Origin: Flavobacteriales bacterium | GTDB lineage: Bacteria; Bacteroidota; Bacteroidia; Flavobacteriales; UBA7430 | Length of the DNA: 6,699 nt | Direction of reading: 5' to 3' | Assembly (NCBI GenBank): GCA_024959975.1 | Contig: JANXFM010000211.1 | Span: forward strand, 1-6,699 | Shown here: piece after piece, positions 1 through 6,079 of the stretch | Numbering within the stretch: the stretch's first letter is position 1 | How the letters are laid out: every line of letters begins with the position of its first letter | Notes under the pieces: model-generated | Seen by the model: the letters and a program-made list of their open reading frames with translations, nothing else | The model's database searches: none | Told to the model about the DNA's origin: nothing | Translations under genes and position numbers: made by a program

Positions 1-74
1 GATTAAAAGCCTTCATAGTGGGGGGATTAAGTTATAAATCAGTTAAAGTGTGCAAGTTAACAAAAAAATCAGTC

Positions 75-98
75 TTTTACAATGCGTGCATTGTAAAA
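75..98. repeat. Perfect 11-bp inverted repeat with 2-nt spacer
   Basis: The left arm TTTTACAATGC (75-85) and right arm GCATTGTAAAA (88-98) are exact reverse complements around GT. The arms contain the TTTTACAA/TTGTAAAA word that recurs between the two regulator genes at 1495-1516. A dyad this short and AT-rich looks more like a protein-binding operator than a terminator, and no T-tract follows on either strand. If a leftward gene starts near position 16, the dyad would sit about 60 bp upstream of it. The operator role is inferred; the dyad itself is directly visible. Confidence 0.6.
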
Positions 99-191
99 TA
101 AGTAAAGTAGAACAAAAAAATAAATCCTCTCTTACACTTACAAAGAAAAGGGTAATGAAAAAGTTGATGATTTATCCTGTTTAAATAATAC

Positions 192-212
192 AGGGCATTA
201 AAAACAAGCCCT
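192..212 (-). terminator. Weak hairpin downstream of left regulator gene
   Basis: AGGGC (192-196) and GCCCT (208-212) can form a 5-bp stem with an 11-nt loop, about 50 nt beyond the stop codon of the regulator that ends at 264. No clean run of T follows on the minus strand, so this is at best a poor intrinsic terminator. It is recorded because the matching place downstream of the paralogue also holds a hairpin. Confidence 0.2.
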
Positions 213-263
213 ACACTAGTCTTATTGCAAAAATGATGCCAATATTGAATTTTTAAAAAAAAC

Positions 264-1388
264 TTAATGGACTATATTTTGTTTAACGTAAGCAGAAGGA
301 GAAACCTCACACACCTTATTGAATGCATTGTAAAAAGCAGTTTTGCTGTTAAACCCCACCTCATGTGCGATAGCGAGTATGGTGTGTGTTTTATACTTTT
401 CGGAAATAAGCATTTTTTTCGCTTCTTCAACTCGGTATCTGTTAATGAAATCAGAAAAACTAATCCCTTCGATTTGATTAATCACCTGAGAGACCTTATG
501 AACAGAAAGGTTACATGAATTTGCCAAATTATTTAATCGATATTCCGGGTCAAAATAGGCTCTTTCTTTTTCTATTATTGATATTATTTTAATCATCATT
601 ACATAACATTCTTCTTGATTTAAGGTTGAATGAGTATATTTTTCGAATTCACCCGACTCAAGCTCATTAAAGTTACTAAAAAGATGAAATATTGGAGGTC
701 TTGCTATGAAGATGATAATTACAATAAACAAGAAATTTAATATCGTCACATTTATTTTAAACAGATTCAGCGTATCCCAATTGTTGATATTTGAGATCAT
801 ACTGAACGCAATTGTGCAGACACCAAAACACACACAAATTGTTAGAAGTTGTTTTAAACTGTTATATTTTTTTCTTTTGTCCGGTGTAAGTCCTATTGCA
901 AAAACAAGAGTTTTCACATATAAAATTGAAGCGAGAAGAAAAACTATGTTACATAGATCAGCCAGATAATAATCGATCCAAAAAATAGAAGCCCCAAAAT
1001 CTAAATAATCTTCAAATTCCCAGGATGTAATTTGATACGCATAAATAAGTGCTAAAAATCTTATTAAGGTAAGTACAATAACAATTGCCCCCCATTTTTT
1101 TATAATATGCGTATTTGAAAAAATGGAGTGTAAAATAAGGAAAATGATGGCTCCTTTTAAATGCCAAAACCCCACAGAAACCCCAAAAAATATATAAAGT
1201 AGGTTGTTTTTAATCTCATTAAAAAGAAAATAAGCACCTATATTATCAATGATACACAAACAAATAAAAACGATAAGTGATTTTGTTAACTTGTTTTTTA
1301 AAAGTCCATCTCTAGATACAATAATAAGAATAAGGGTAATGAACCATAAAAAAATGCCTACCAAGGGGAGATGGTCTAAAAAAATCAT
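264..1388 (-). CDS. Membrane-anchored AraC-family transcriptional regulator (left paralogue)
   Basis: A 374-residue protein predicted to be a membrane-embedded transcription factor. Residues 1-230 are strongly hydrophobic, with about seven likely membrane helices near 8-25, 36-56, 63-90, 100-118, 136-162, 181-199 and 213-230. A charged linker (about 231-262) leads to an AraC-type domain with two helix-turn-helix units. The first is near 285-305 (LANSCNLSVHKVSQVIN). The second is near 336-358, carrying the family signature ILAIAHEVGFNSKTAFYNAF and ending in SPSAYVK. The membrane part probably senses a signal and the HTH part binds DNA from the cytoplasmic face; ligand and targets are unknown. 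The start is supported because the paralogue begins with the same MIFLDHLPLVGIFLWF and shares the leader TTGCAAA just before ATG. No Shine-Dalgarno is visible. A candidate promoter and repeated operator-like motifs lie upstream (1457-1623), suggesting auto- or cross-regulation. Confidence 0.85.
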   Translation of the reverse strand: MIFLDHLPLVGIFLWFITLILIIVSRDGLLKNKLTKSLIVFICLCIIDNIGAYFLFNEIKNNLLYIFFGVSVGFWHLKGAIIFLILHSIFSNTHIIKKWGAIVIVLTLIRFLALIYAYQITSWEFEDYLDFGASIFWIDYYLADLCNIVFLLASILYVKTLVFAIGLTPDKRKKYNSLKQLLTICVCFGVCTIAFSMISNINNWDTLNLFKINVTILNFLFIVIIIFIARPPIFHLFSNFNELESGEFEKYTHSTLNQEECYVMMIKIISIIEKERAYFDPEYRLNNLANSCNLSVHKVSQVINQIEGISFSDFINRYRVEEAKKMLISEKYKTHTILAIAHEVGFNSKTAFYNAFNKVCEVSPSAYVKQNIVH

Positions 1389-1456
1389 TTTGCAAGTTTT
1401 TGTTTAAATCAAATAAGGCTATCTGTTAATTAATTAGGATTATTACGATCCTATTG

Positions 1457-1486
1457 CAAATTACATCGACATGAACTCAATAACAA
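1457..1486 (-). promoter_or_regulatory. Candidate Bacteroidota-type promoter of left regulator
   Basis: On the minus strand a TTG (1486-1484) is followed after 20 nt by TAATTTG (1463-1457). Bacteroidota primary promoters are known to use TTTG near -33 and TAnnTTTG near -7 with a spacer of about 19-21 nt. The upstream word fits in part and the downstream word is one base short of the consensus. The predicted 5' leader would be about 60 nt. The repeats at 1488-1553 end directly upstream of the -33 word, where an AraC-type activator often binds. The match is imperfect, so the call is tentative. Confidence 0.25.
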
Positions 1487-1487
1487 T

Positions 1488-1553
1488 AGACAGATTGTAA
1501 AAAGTGGGTTTTACAAAAAAAGACAGGTTGTAAAAAGTGGATTACACAAAGAA
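1488..1553. repeat. 33-bp direct tandem repeat (two copies)
   Basis: Copy one (1488-1520) and copy two (1521-1553) are directly adjacent with a period of exactly 33 bp and 28 of 33 positions identical by hand alignment. Each contains AGACAGATTGTAAAAAGTGG or a one-base variant. In copy one the words TTGTAAAA (1495-1502) and TTTTACAA (1509-1516) also form an 8-bp inverted repeat across 6 nt. A third, degenerate copy of the core, TGTAATAAGTGGATTTCA, lies at 1605-1622. A 33-bp period is about three helical turns, so proteins bound to both copies would lie on the same DNA face. An operator role for an AraC-type regulator is inferred. Confidence 0.65.
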
Positions 1554-1586
1554 TATGTTAAACTAAATATTTTATTATCAGCGCCT

Positions 1587-1605
1587 TAAAAACACAGCCT
1601 TGTGT
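1587..1605 (-). terminator. Possible intrinsic terminator of right regulator
   Basis: On the minus strand ACACA (1605-1601) and TGTGT (1596-1592) pair around the tetraloop AGGC, with a run of T immediately following. It lies about 90 nt after the stop codon at 1695. The stem is short and AT-rich, so termination would be weak. It overlaps the most distal copy of the CCACTTWTTACA motif. Confidence 0.3.
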
Positions 1606-1694
1606 GTAATAAGTGGATTTCATGAAAAACCTCTAAAGTAAAGTGTGGTGTTTTAATGTAAAATATGTAGATTTTTCAACAAAAAACACATCGG

Positions 1695-2840
1695 TTAGAT
1701 GGCTTTATTTTCTTTAATATAATCAGAAGGGGAACGCTCACAGATCTTTTTGAACGCATTGTAGAAAGCAGTTTTACTATTAAACCCCACCTCATGTGCT
1801 ATGGCGAGAATGGTGTATGTTTTAAACTTTTCAGAAATAAGCATTTTTTTTGCTTCTTCAATTCGGTATCTATTAATGAGATCAGAAAAACTTACCCCTT
1901 CGACATAATTGATCACCTGAGAGACTTTATGAACTGAGATGTCACATGAATTTGCCAGATCATTTAATCGATATTCCGGGTTAAAATAGACGCTATCTTT
2001 TTCTATTATTGATGTTATTTTAATCATCAACATATGACATTCTTGTTGTTTTAAGGTTAAAGTATATTTTTTACATTCAACTTCTTCAACCTCATTGAAG
2101 CCACTAAAAAGATGAGAAATTGGAAATCTTGCTATGAAGATAATGACTACAATAAACAACAAATTTAATATCGTCACATTTATTTTAAACAAATTCAAAG
2201 GATCCAAATTGTTGATGTTTGAAAATATGCTGAACGTAATTGTACAGATACCAAAAAAAACAAAAATTGTTAGAAATTGTTTTAAACGGGTGTATATATT
2301 TTTTTTACCCTGTTTATGTTCAACAGCAAAAACAAGAGTTTTTACGTATAAAAGTGAAGCGATAAGAAAACCCAGATTAAATAAAAAAACCAGGTAAAAA
2401 TCTACTACAAAGGCAGCCCCAAAATCTAAACCATCTTGAAATTTCCAATATGAATAATCTTGGAATTTCCAAGGGCTAATTTGATAAGTATAAACAAGTG
2501 CAGAAAACCTTACTAAGGTAAGTGCAATAACAATTATACCCCATTTTTTTATAATGTGTTTATTCGAAAAAATGGAGTGTAAAATAAAGAAAATGAAGGC
2601 TCCTTTTAAATGCCAAGACCCCACAGAAACCCCAAAAAATATATAAAGTAGATTGTTTTCAATCTCATTAAAAAGAAAATAAGCATCTATATTATCAATA
2701 ATACACAAACATACAGATAAAACGATAAGTGATTTTGTTAAGTTGTTTTTTAACAGCGCACCTCTATTTGGGAGAATAAGAATAAGGGTAATGAACCATA
2801 AAAAAATGCCTACCAGGGGGAGATGGTCTAAAAAAATCAT
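1695..2840 (-). CDS. Membrane-anchored AraC-family transcriptional regulator (right paralogue)
   Basis: A 381-residue paralogue of the gene ending at 264, in the same orientation and with the same build: about seven hydrophobic segments over residues 5-235, a short charged linker, then an AraC-type domain. HTH units are near 292-312 (LANSCDISVHKVSQVIN) and 343-365 (ILAIAHEVGFNSKTAFYNAF). By hand alignment the last 105 residues are roughly 78% identical to the other copy. Both HTH segments are almost unchanged, while the helices around residues 120-165 and the loop near 170-185 have diverged much more. The seven-residue length difference comes mainly from an extra eight-residue unit, with WKFQD present twice (124-128 and 132-136). 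Conserved DNA-binding residues with a changed membrane part suggest similar target sites but different signals; this is inference. The gene is intact and divergent from acetyl-CoA synthetase. No CCACTTWTTACA motif was seen in its own upstream region. Confidence 0.85.
   Translation of the reverse strand: MIFLDHLPLVGIFLWFITLILILPNRGALLKNNLTKSLIVLSVCLCIIDNIDAYFLFNEIENNLLYIFFGVSVGSWHLKGAFIFFILHSIFSNKHIIKKWGIIVIALTLVRFSALVYTYQISPWKFQDYSYWKFQDGLDFGAAFVVDFYLVFLFNLGFLIASLLYVKTLVFAVEHKQGKKNIYTRLKQFLTIFVFFGICTITFSIFSNINNLDPLNLFKINVTILNLLFIVVIIFIARFPISHLFSGFNEVEEVECKKYTLTLKQQECHMLMIKITSIIEKDSVYFNPEYRLNDLANSCDISVHKVSQVINYVEGVSFSDLINRYRIEEAKKMLISEKFKTYTILAIAHEVGFNSKTAFYNAFKKICERSPSDYIKENKAI
2433..2480. 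repeat. 24-bp in-frame tandem duplication inside right regulator
   Basis: ATCTTGAAATTTCCAA (2433-2448) recurs as ATCTTGGAATTTCCAA (2457-2472), 24 bp away, with 15 of 16 bases identical; the rest of each 24-bp unit has diverged. On the coding strand the units encode WKFQDYSY and WKFQDGLD, lengthening the loop between the fourth and fifth predicted membrane helices. The left paralogue has only one matching unit (SWEFEDYLD), so the duplication probably arose after the genes separated. Confidence 0.75.
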
Positions 2841-3006
2841 TTTGCAATTTTTGTTAAAAAAACTTTAAGAATCACAATTCTCGTCAACTCCTTAATAACA
2901 AAAGTCATGCCAAAGCTTTATGAGACTGATTATCAGATATAGACTATAAGGTTGTTTATCCTATTACAGTAAAAACAGGGGCTGAAGAACAAGTTCCGCT
3001 CTTTTC

Positions 3007-3044
3007 CTTCCTTAACCTTGGGTTTAAACCCAAGGTTAAGGAAG
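3007..3044. repeat. Perfect 38-bp palindrome
   Basis: The arm CTTCCTTAACCTTGGGTTT (3007-3025) is followed with no spacer by its exact reverse complement (3026-3044); the next base pairs outward do not match. Transcribed from either strand it would form a long hairpin. It lies 166 bp from the regulator start and 196 bp from the acs start, in a region where a terminator is not expected because both neighbours are transcribed away from it. It may be an insulator or terminator against upstream-directed transcripts, a regulatory dyad, or a copy of a dispersed palindromic repeat. Confidence 0.75.
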
Positions 3045-3092
3045 ACACTCATAGTAGTAAAGCCCAATTAATTTATGTGATTCGTTTGTTAT

Positions 3093-3127
3093 CCTCGGTC
3101 CCTGAGCCTGCCGAAGGGGAGCCTGCC
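3093..3127. repeat. REP-like GC-rich palindromic element
   Basis: The segment centred on GGTCCCTGAGCCTGCCGAAG resembles a family of extragenic repeats, found in many bacteria, whose core reads CCCTGAGCCTGTCGAAGGG (recalled, not searched). CCCT (3100-3103) can pair with AGGG (3115-3118); alternatively CCTCGG (3093-3098) pairs imperfectly with CCGAAGG (3111-3117). GAGCCTGCC occurs twice, at 3104-3112 and 3119-3127. The GC-rich element stands out sharply in AT-rich surroundings. Related repeats are often mobilised by RAYT/Y1 transposases, but none is encoded in this window. Confidence 0.5.
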
Positions 3128-3240
3128 TGGATGTACAGGATGAAATAAAAAAAGAAAAAAACTTATTTCGAACTCACATTAATTAAATATTTATTCTTTC
3201 ATTAATATTATTATTTTTAACAAAAGATAAATCACAGGGT

Positions 3241-5142
3241 ATGTACCACATTAAAAACTTAGAGCAATATTTAACTGACTACAAATATTCTGTTGAAGAA
3301 CCGGAGCTTTTTTGGGAAGGAATTGCTAAAAACAACTTCACCTGGCAAAAGAAATGGGACAAAGTATTAAGCTTTGACTTTTCTAAACCGGAATTCAAAT
3401 GGTTTGAAGGAGCGAAACTGAACATTACAGAAAATTGTATTGATCGCCATTTAAAAGAGAATGGAAATAAAACAGCCATTATTTTTGAGCCTAACGACCC
3501 TAAGGAAAAAGAAGAGCATATCAGTTATAATGAATTGCATGCCCGGGTTTGTAAATTTGCTAATGTTCTAAAAAGTCAGGGCATCAAAAAAGGAGATCGG
3601 GTGTGTATTTACTTGCCAATGATCCCCGATCTGGCTATTTCAACTTTAGCATGTGCAAGGATCGGTGCGATACATTCTGTGGTGTTTGCAGGATTCTCTT
3701 CCAACTCTCTTGCCACCCGTATAAATGACTCAGAATGTAAAATGGTCATTACCAGTGATGGTTCTTTTAGAGGAAATAAATGCATTGACCTGAAATCAAT
3801 TGTTGATGAGGCACTAAATTCTTGTAACACGATCGAGACGGTTCTTGTTGCGAAAAGAACAAACTCAAGTGTTTCTATGAATACTCCCAGAGACAAGTGG
3901 TTACAACCCCTTTTAGATGCCGCAAAAGATGAATGCCCCATAGAAATTATGGATTCCGAAGATCCTCTGTTCATATTATACACATCCGGTTCTACAGGCA
4001 AGCCTAAAGGTATGGTTCATAGCACTGCCGGTTATATGGTAAATACAGCTTATACGTTTAAAAATATTTTTCAATATGAAGAGAACGATGTTTACTGGTG
4101 TACTGCTGATATCGGCTGGATTACCGGACACAGCTACATCGTTTATGGTCCTTTGCTAAATGGTGCAACAACCCTTATGTTTGAAGGGGTTCCATCCTAC
4201 CCTGACTGGGGAAGGTTCTGGGAAGTTGTTCAAAAATATAAAGTGAATCAATTTTACACGGCACCAACGGCCATTCGAGCCATAGCGAAAGAAAATATAA
4301 GTCATGTTAAAAAATACGACCTGAGTTCCCTAAAAATATTAGGTACGGTTGGTGAACCCATTAATGAGGAAGCATGGCAATGGTATTATTCGAATATCGG
4401 ACAAAAAAAATGCCCTGTTGTAGACACTTGGTGGCAAACGGAAACAGGATCAATTATGATCGCACCTGTTCCTTCTGCTATTGAACCAATACCAACTTTT
4501 GCTACACTCCCACTACCGGGAATACAACCTATTTTGGTGGATGCTGACGGCGCTCTGATTAAGGATCATTTAGTGGAAGGAAACTTGTGCATTCAATTCC
4601 CATGGCCCTCTATTGCACGAACAATTTGGGGCGATCATCAGCGATATAAAGATACTTATTTCTCAAAATTTAAGGATCGTTACTTTACGGGCGATGGTGC
4701 CATCAGAAATGAAAAGGGGTACTATCGAATCACAGGAAGGGTGGACGATATCATACTCGTTTCAGGACATAATTTAGGTACTGCCCCGATTGAAGACTGC
4801 ATTAATGAGCATCCTTTAATCGCCGAAAGTGCAATTGTGGGCTATCCGGATGATGTAAAAGGAAATGCTTTGTACGGATTTTTAACGATAAAGTCTTCCA
4901 TAAACGGTAATGAACATGAAGAGCTTTACCGACAGATCAATAAGTTGATCAGTGATAAAATAGGTCCGATAGCTAAATTGGATAAAATTCAATTTTGTTC
5001 AGGTCTTCCAAAAACCAGATCGGGTAAAATTATGCGTAGAATTCTCAGAAAAATTGCCTGTAAAGATGCTGATAATTTAGGGGATACAACTACGCTGTTA
5101 AATCCGGAGGTGGTCGATGAGATCATTAATCATGCTGTTTAA
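3241..5142 (+). CDS. acs: Acetyl-CoA synthetase (acetate--CoA ligase, AMP-forming)
   Basis: A 633-residue enzyme that activates acetate to acetyl-CoA in the cytoplasm through an acetyl-adenylate, with ATP and CoA as co-substrates. Its length matches the Acs family (about 630-655). An Acs N-terminal region (about 5-65) precedes the AMP-binding domain with phosphate loop YTSGSTGKPKG (247-257). The acetate pocket is typical: I294-T295, V370 in GTVGEP, and W398 in DTWWQTETG, the Trp that keeps the pocket small. The hinge region GRVDD (499-503) opens the C-terminal lid, and PKTRSGKIMRR contains catalytic Lys596, the usual site of regulatory acetylation. One oddity is VSGHNLGTAPIED, with Asn511 where the common Acs motif has Arg (SGHRLGTAEIE). 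The first ATG in frame is at 3241, after a stop at 3184; AGGG there lies too close to act as a Shine-Dalgarno. The gene is monocistronic, convergent with the next gene, and visibly richer in GC than the regulators. Confidence 0.95.
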   Translation: MYHIKNLEQYLTDYKYSVEEPELFWEGIAKNNFTWQKKWDKVLSFDFSKPEFKWFEGAKLNITENCIDRHLKENGNKTAIIFEPNDPKEKEEHISYNELHARVCKFANVLKSQGIKKGDRVCIYLPMIPDLAISTLACARIGAIHSVVFAGFSSNSLATRINDSECKMVITSDGSFRGNKCIDLKSIVDEALNSCNTIETVLVAKRTNSSVSMNTPRDKWLQPLLDAAKDECPIEIMDSEDPLFILYTSGSTGKPKGMVHSTAGYMVNTAYTFKNIFQYEENDVYWCTADIGWITGHSYIVYGPLLNGATTLMFEGVPSYPDWGRFWEVVQKYKVNQFYTAPTAIRAIAKENISHVKKYDLSSLKILGTVGEPINEEAWQWYYSNIGQKKCPVVDTWWQTETGSIMIAPVPSAIEPIPTFATLPLPGIQPILVDADGALIKDHLVEGNLCIQFPWPSIARTIWGDHQRYKDTYFSKFKDRYFTGDGAIRNEKGYYRITGRVDDIILVSGHNLGTAPIEDCINEHPLIAESAIVGYPDDVKGNALYGFLTIKSSINGNEHEELYRQINKLISDKIGPIAKLDKIQFCSGLPKTRSGKIMRRILRKIACKDADNLGDTTTLLNPEVVDEIINHAV

Positions 5143-5172
5143 CAACAACAAAGTTCGCGTAACTAAAAACTC

Positions 5173-6054
5173 TTAAACTTTATACACATGGTAGGTTCTG
5201 GACCATTCGTCGGATTGGCCGGGCTTGATGTGCAGGTCAACAAATAGCTCCGGGCTGATTACGTGTTTCCATCCCCAAAGGTTGACTTTATTTGTCTGAA
5301 AGCTTCCGGTTTCACGAATGCCGACCTTGGCGTTAAGGTTTATTAATTCCCATGCTGCATCAATCGTTTCACTACCTGAAAGGTTGCTGAAGAAGAATTG
5401 TTCCTTGGGCGTACTGTTAAATTTCATTTCATTTTTCCCGATATCAACTTTTCGCTCTGGATTAACGGTTTCCTCAAATCGTTCAGTTTTTAATTGAAAT
5501 GGAAATTTCAACACATAGTTGTCCCCTATCCGGTCTTTATTGATTGCAATGAAATTGTGACTGTACTCGTTTGTAACAATATCTTTTTCGCCGGTATTTT
5601 GCAGGTAATATTTGACACTGAATTTACTTTCGTACAATTGGATCTCTTTTTTCAATACATAGGAATAACCATTCACTGACTCTGAGCTGCAGTTTATTAA
5701 AATGCGATCCGGCTCAGTGATTACGGTAAATTCAGCCGGTTTGATCTCGTAATTTTTACTAAACAAATATTGATTCTCGTCTTTTTTTAAGAGGCCCACT
5801 CCTATTTTGTGAAACCAGCCTCCTATCTCTGCCTCATCAAAACCTAATGCAGTGTCAATTCCGAATTCATTGTAAAATCCTTTTCCAAAATGATCTTCAT
5901 TTTCACGATCCGTTCTTTCAACACTCGATAAGAGGACATTATGGAATTTTACTTTTACAATTTTCCCTGTCCGGTCAAATCTCGAGGCCTTATAATTCTC
6001 ATCGGGAAGATCAATATGAATTTCCAGGTTTTTGTTTTGAAGTATATGTGGCAT
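5173..6054 (-). CDS. Galactose-mutarotase-fold (aldose-1-epimerase-like) protein, substrate unknown
   Basis: A 293-residue, probably cytoplasmic protein with no signal peptide or membrane segment. It is rich in beta-strand patterning and looks like the galactose-mutarotase/glycoside-hydrolase carbohydrate-binding superfamily. The layout fits: an N-terminal strand region, GFYNEFGID (59-67), a central NEYSHNFIAI (162-171) whose His166 is a candidate catalytic or sugar-binding residue, and a C-terminal NLWGWKHVISPELFVDLHIKPGQSDEW (258-284) resembling the W...PE...PG..W ending of such proteins, with Glu269 a candidate base. These catalytic assignments are inferred by position, and I do not recognise the exact family. 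It may be a sugar mutarotase or a non-catalytic sugar-binding homologue. The stop lies 30 bp from that of acs, tail to tail. The start follows the upstream gene by 36 bp, so co-transcription is possible. No clear ribosome binding site is visible, which is usual in Bacteroidota. Confidence 0.6.
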   Translation of the reverse strand: MPHILQNKNLEIHIDLPDENYKASRFDRTGKIVKVKFHNVLLSSVERTDRENEDHFGKGFYNEFGIDTALGFDEAEIGGWFHKIGVGLLKKDENQYLFSKNYEIKPAEFTVITEPDRILINCSSESVNGYSYVLKKEIQLYESKFSVKYYLQNTGEKDIVTNEYSHNFIAINKDRIGDNYVLKFPFQLKTERFEETVNPERKVDIGKNEMKFNSTPKEQFFFSNLSGSETIDAAWELINLNAKVGIRETGSFQTNKVNLWGWKHVISPELFVDLHIKPGQSDEWSRTYHVYKV

Positions 6055-6079
6055 GTTATAAAATCACTAAAAATAACAG

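Larger units (their letters stand above)
1..263. other. AT-rich region left of the first regulator gene
   Basis: No complete gene is supported here. The stretch lies downstream of the leftward regulator gene that ends at 264. It contains a perfect inverted repeat at 75-98, a short weak hairpin at 192-212 and several TGTAA/TTACA words like those between the two regulator genes. The segment TTAAAAACAAGCC at 198-210 resembles TTAAAAACACAGCC at 1586-1599, which lies at a similar place downstream of the second regulator gene, so the duplicated unit probably included some 3' flank. On the minus strand an ATG at 16-14 opens a frame that runs out of the window after about five codons (MKAFN). It could be the start of a leftward gene, but this is far too little to call one. 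Confidence 0.5.
1389..1694. other. Spacer between the two regulator genes with repeated motifs
   Basis: This 306-bp gap has no gene. Read on the minus strand it is the downstream region of the right regulator followed by the upstream region of the left one. In that order it holds a short hairpin with a T-run (1587-1605), three copies of a CCACTTWTTACA motif (near 1605-1616, 1529-1540 and 1496-1507), and a candidate promoter (1457-1486) about 70 nt before the ATG at 1388. This layout suggests the left regulator is transcribed from its own controlled promoter rather than by read-through from the right one. Confidence 0.55.
2841..3240. other. Divergent intergenic region between right regulator and acs
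   Basis: This 400-bp gap must hold the promoters of both the leftward regulator and the rightward acetyl-CoA synthetase gene. It contains a perfect 38-bp palindrome (3007-3044) and a GC-rich REP-like element (3093-3127), then a very AT-rich stretch (about 3140-3235) just upstream of acs. TATTTTTA at 3212-3219 resembles a TAnnTTTG -7 box, but no convincing -33 partner was found, so no promoter is called. A small dyad CTGAT-T-ATCAG lies at 2926-2936. No open frame of note is present. Confidence 0.55.

Noticed and set aside
267..969. Plus-strand open frames at 267-518 and 706-969, and a similar one at 2134-2397
   Set aside because: They lie opposite the regulator genes, and 706-969 and 2134-2397 match each other only because the regulators are duplicates. 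Their products resemble no known family, and the minus-strand products are clear.
1488..1553. Possible CRISPR array
   Set aside because: There are only two directly adjacent repeat copies with no spacers and no cas genes nearby.
3007..3127. Insertion sequence or MITE built from the palindrome and the REP-like block
   Set aside because: No matching terminal inverted repeats or target-site duplication could be found around the pair, and no transposase is encoded here.
3279..4001. Minus-strand open frames at 3279-3479 and 3609-4001 inside acs
   Set aside because: They are antisense shadows of a strongly conserved acetyl-CoA synthetase gene.
5143..5172. Shared terminator between acs and the convergent gene
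   Set aside because: The 30-bp gap has only a four-base stem (AGTT/AACT) around CGCGT and no T-tract, too weak to call.
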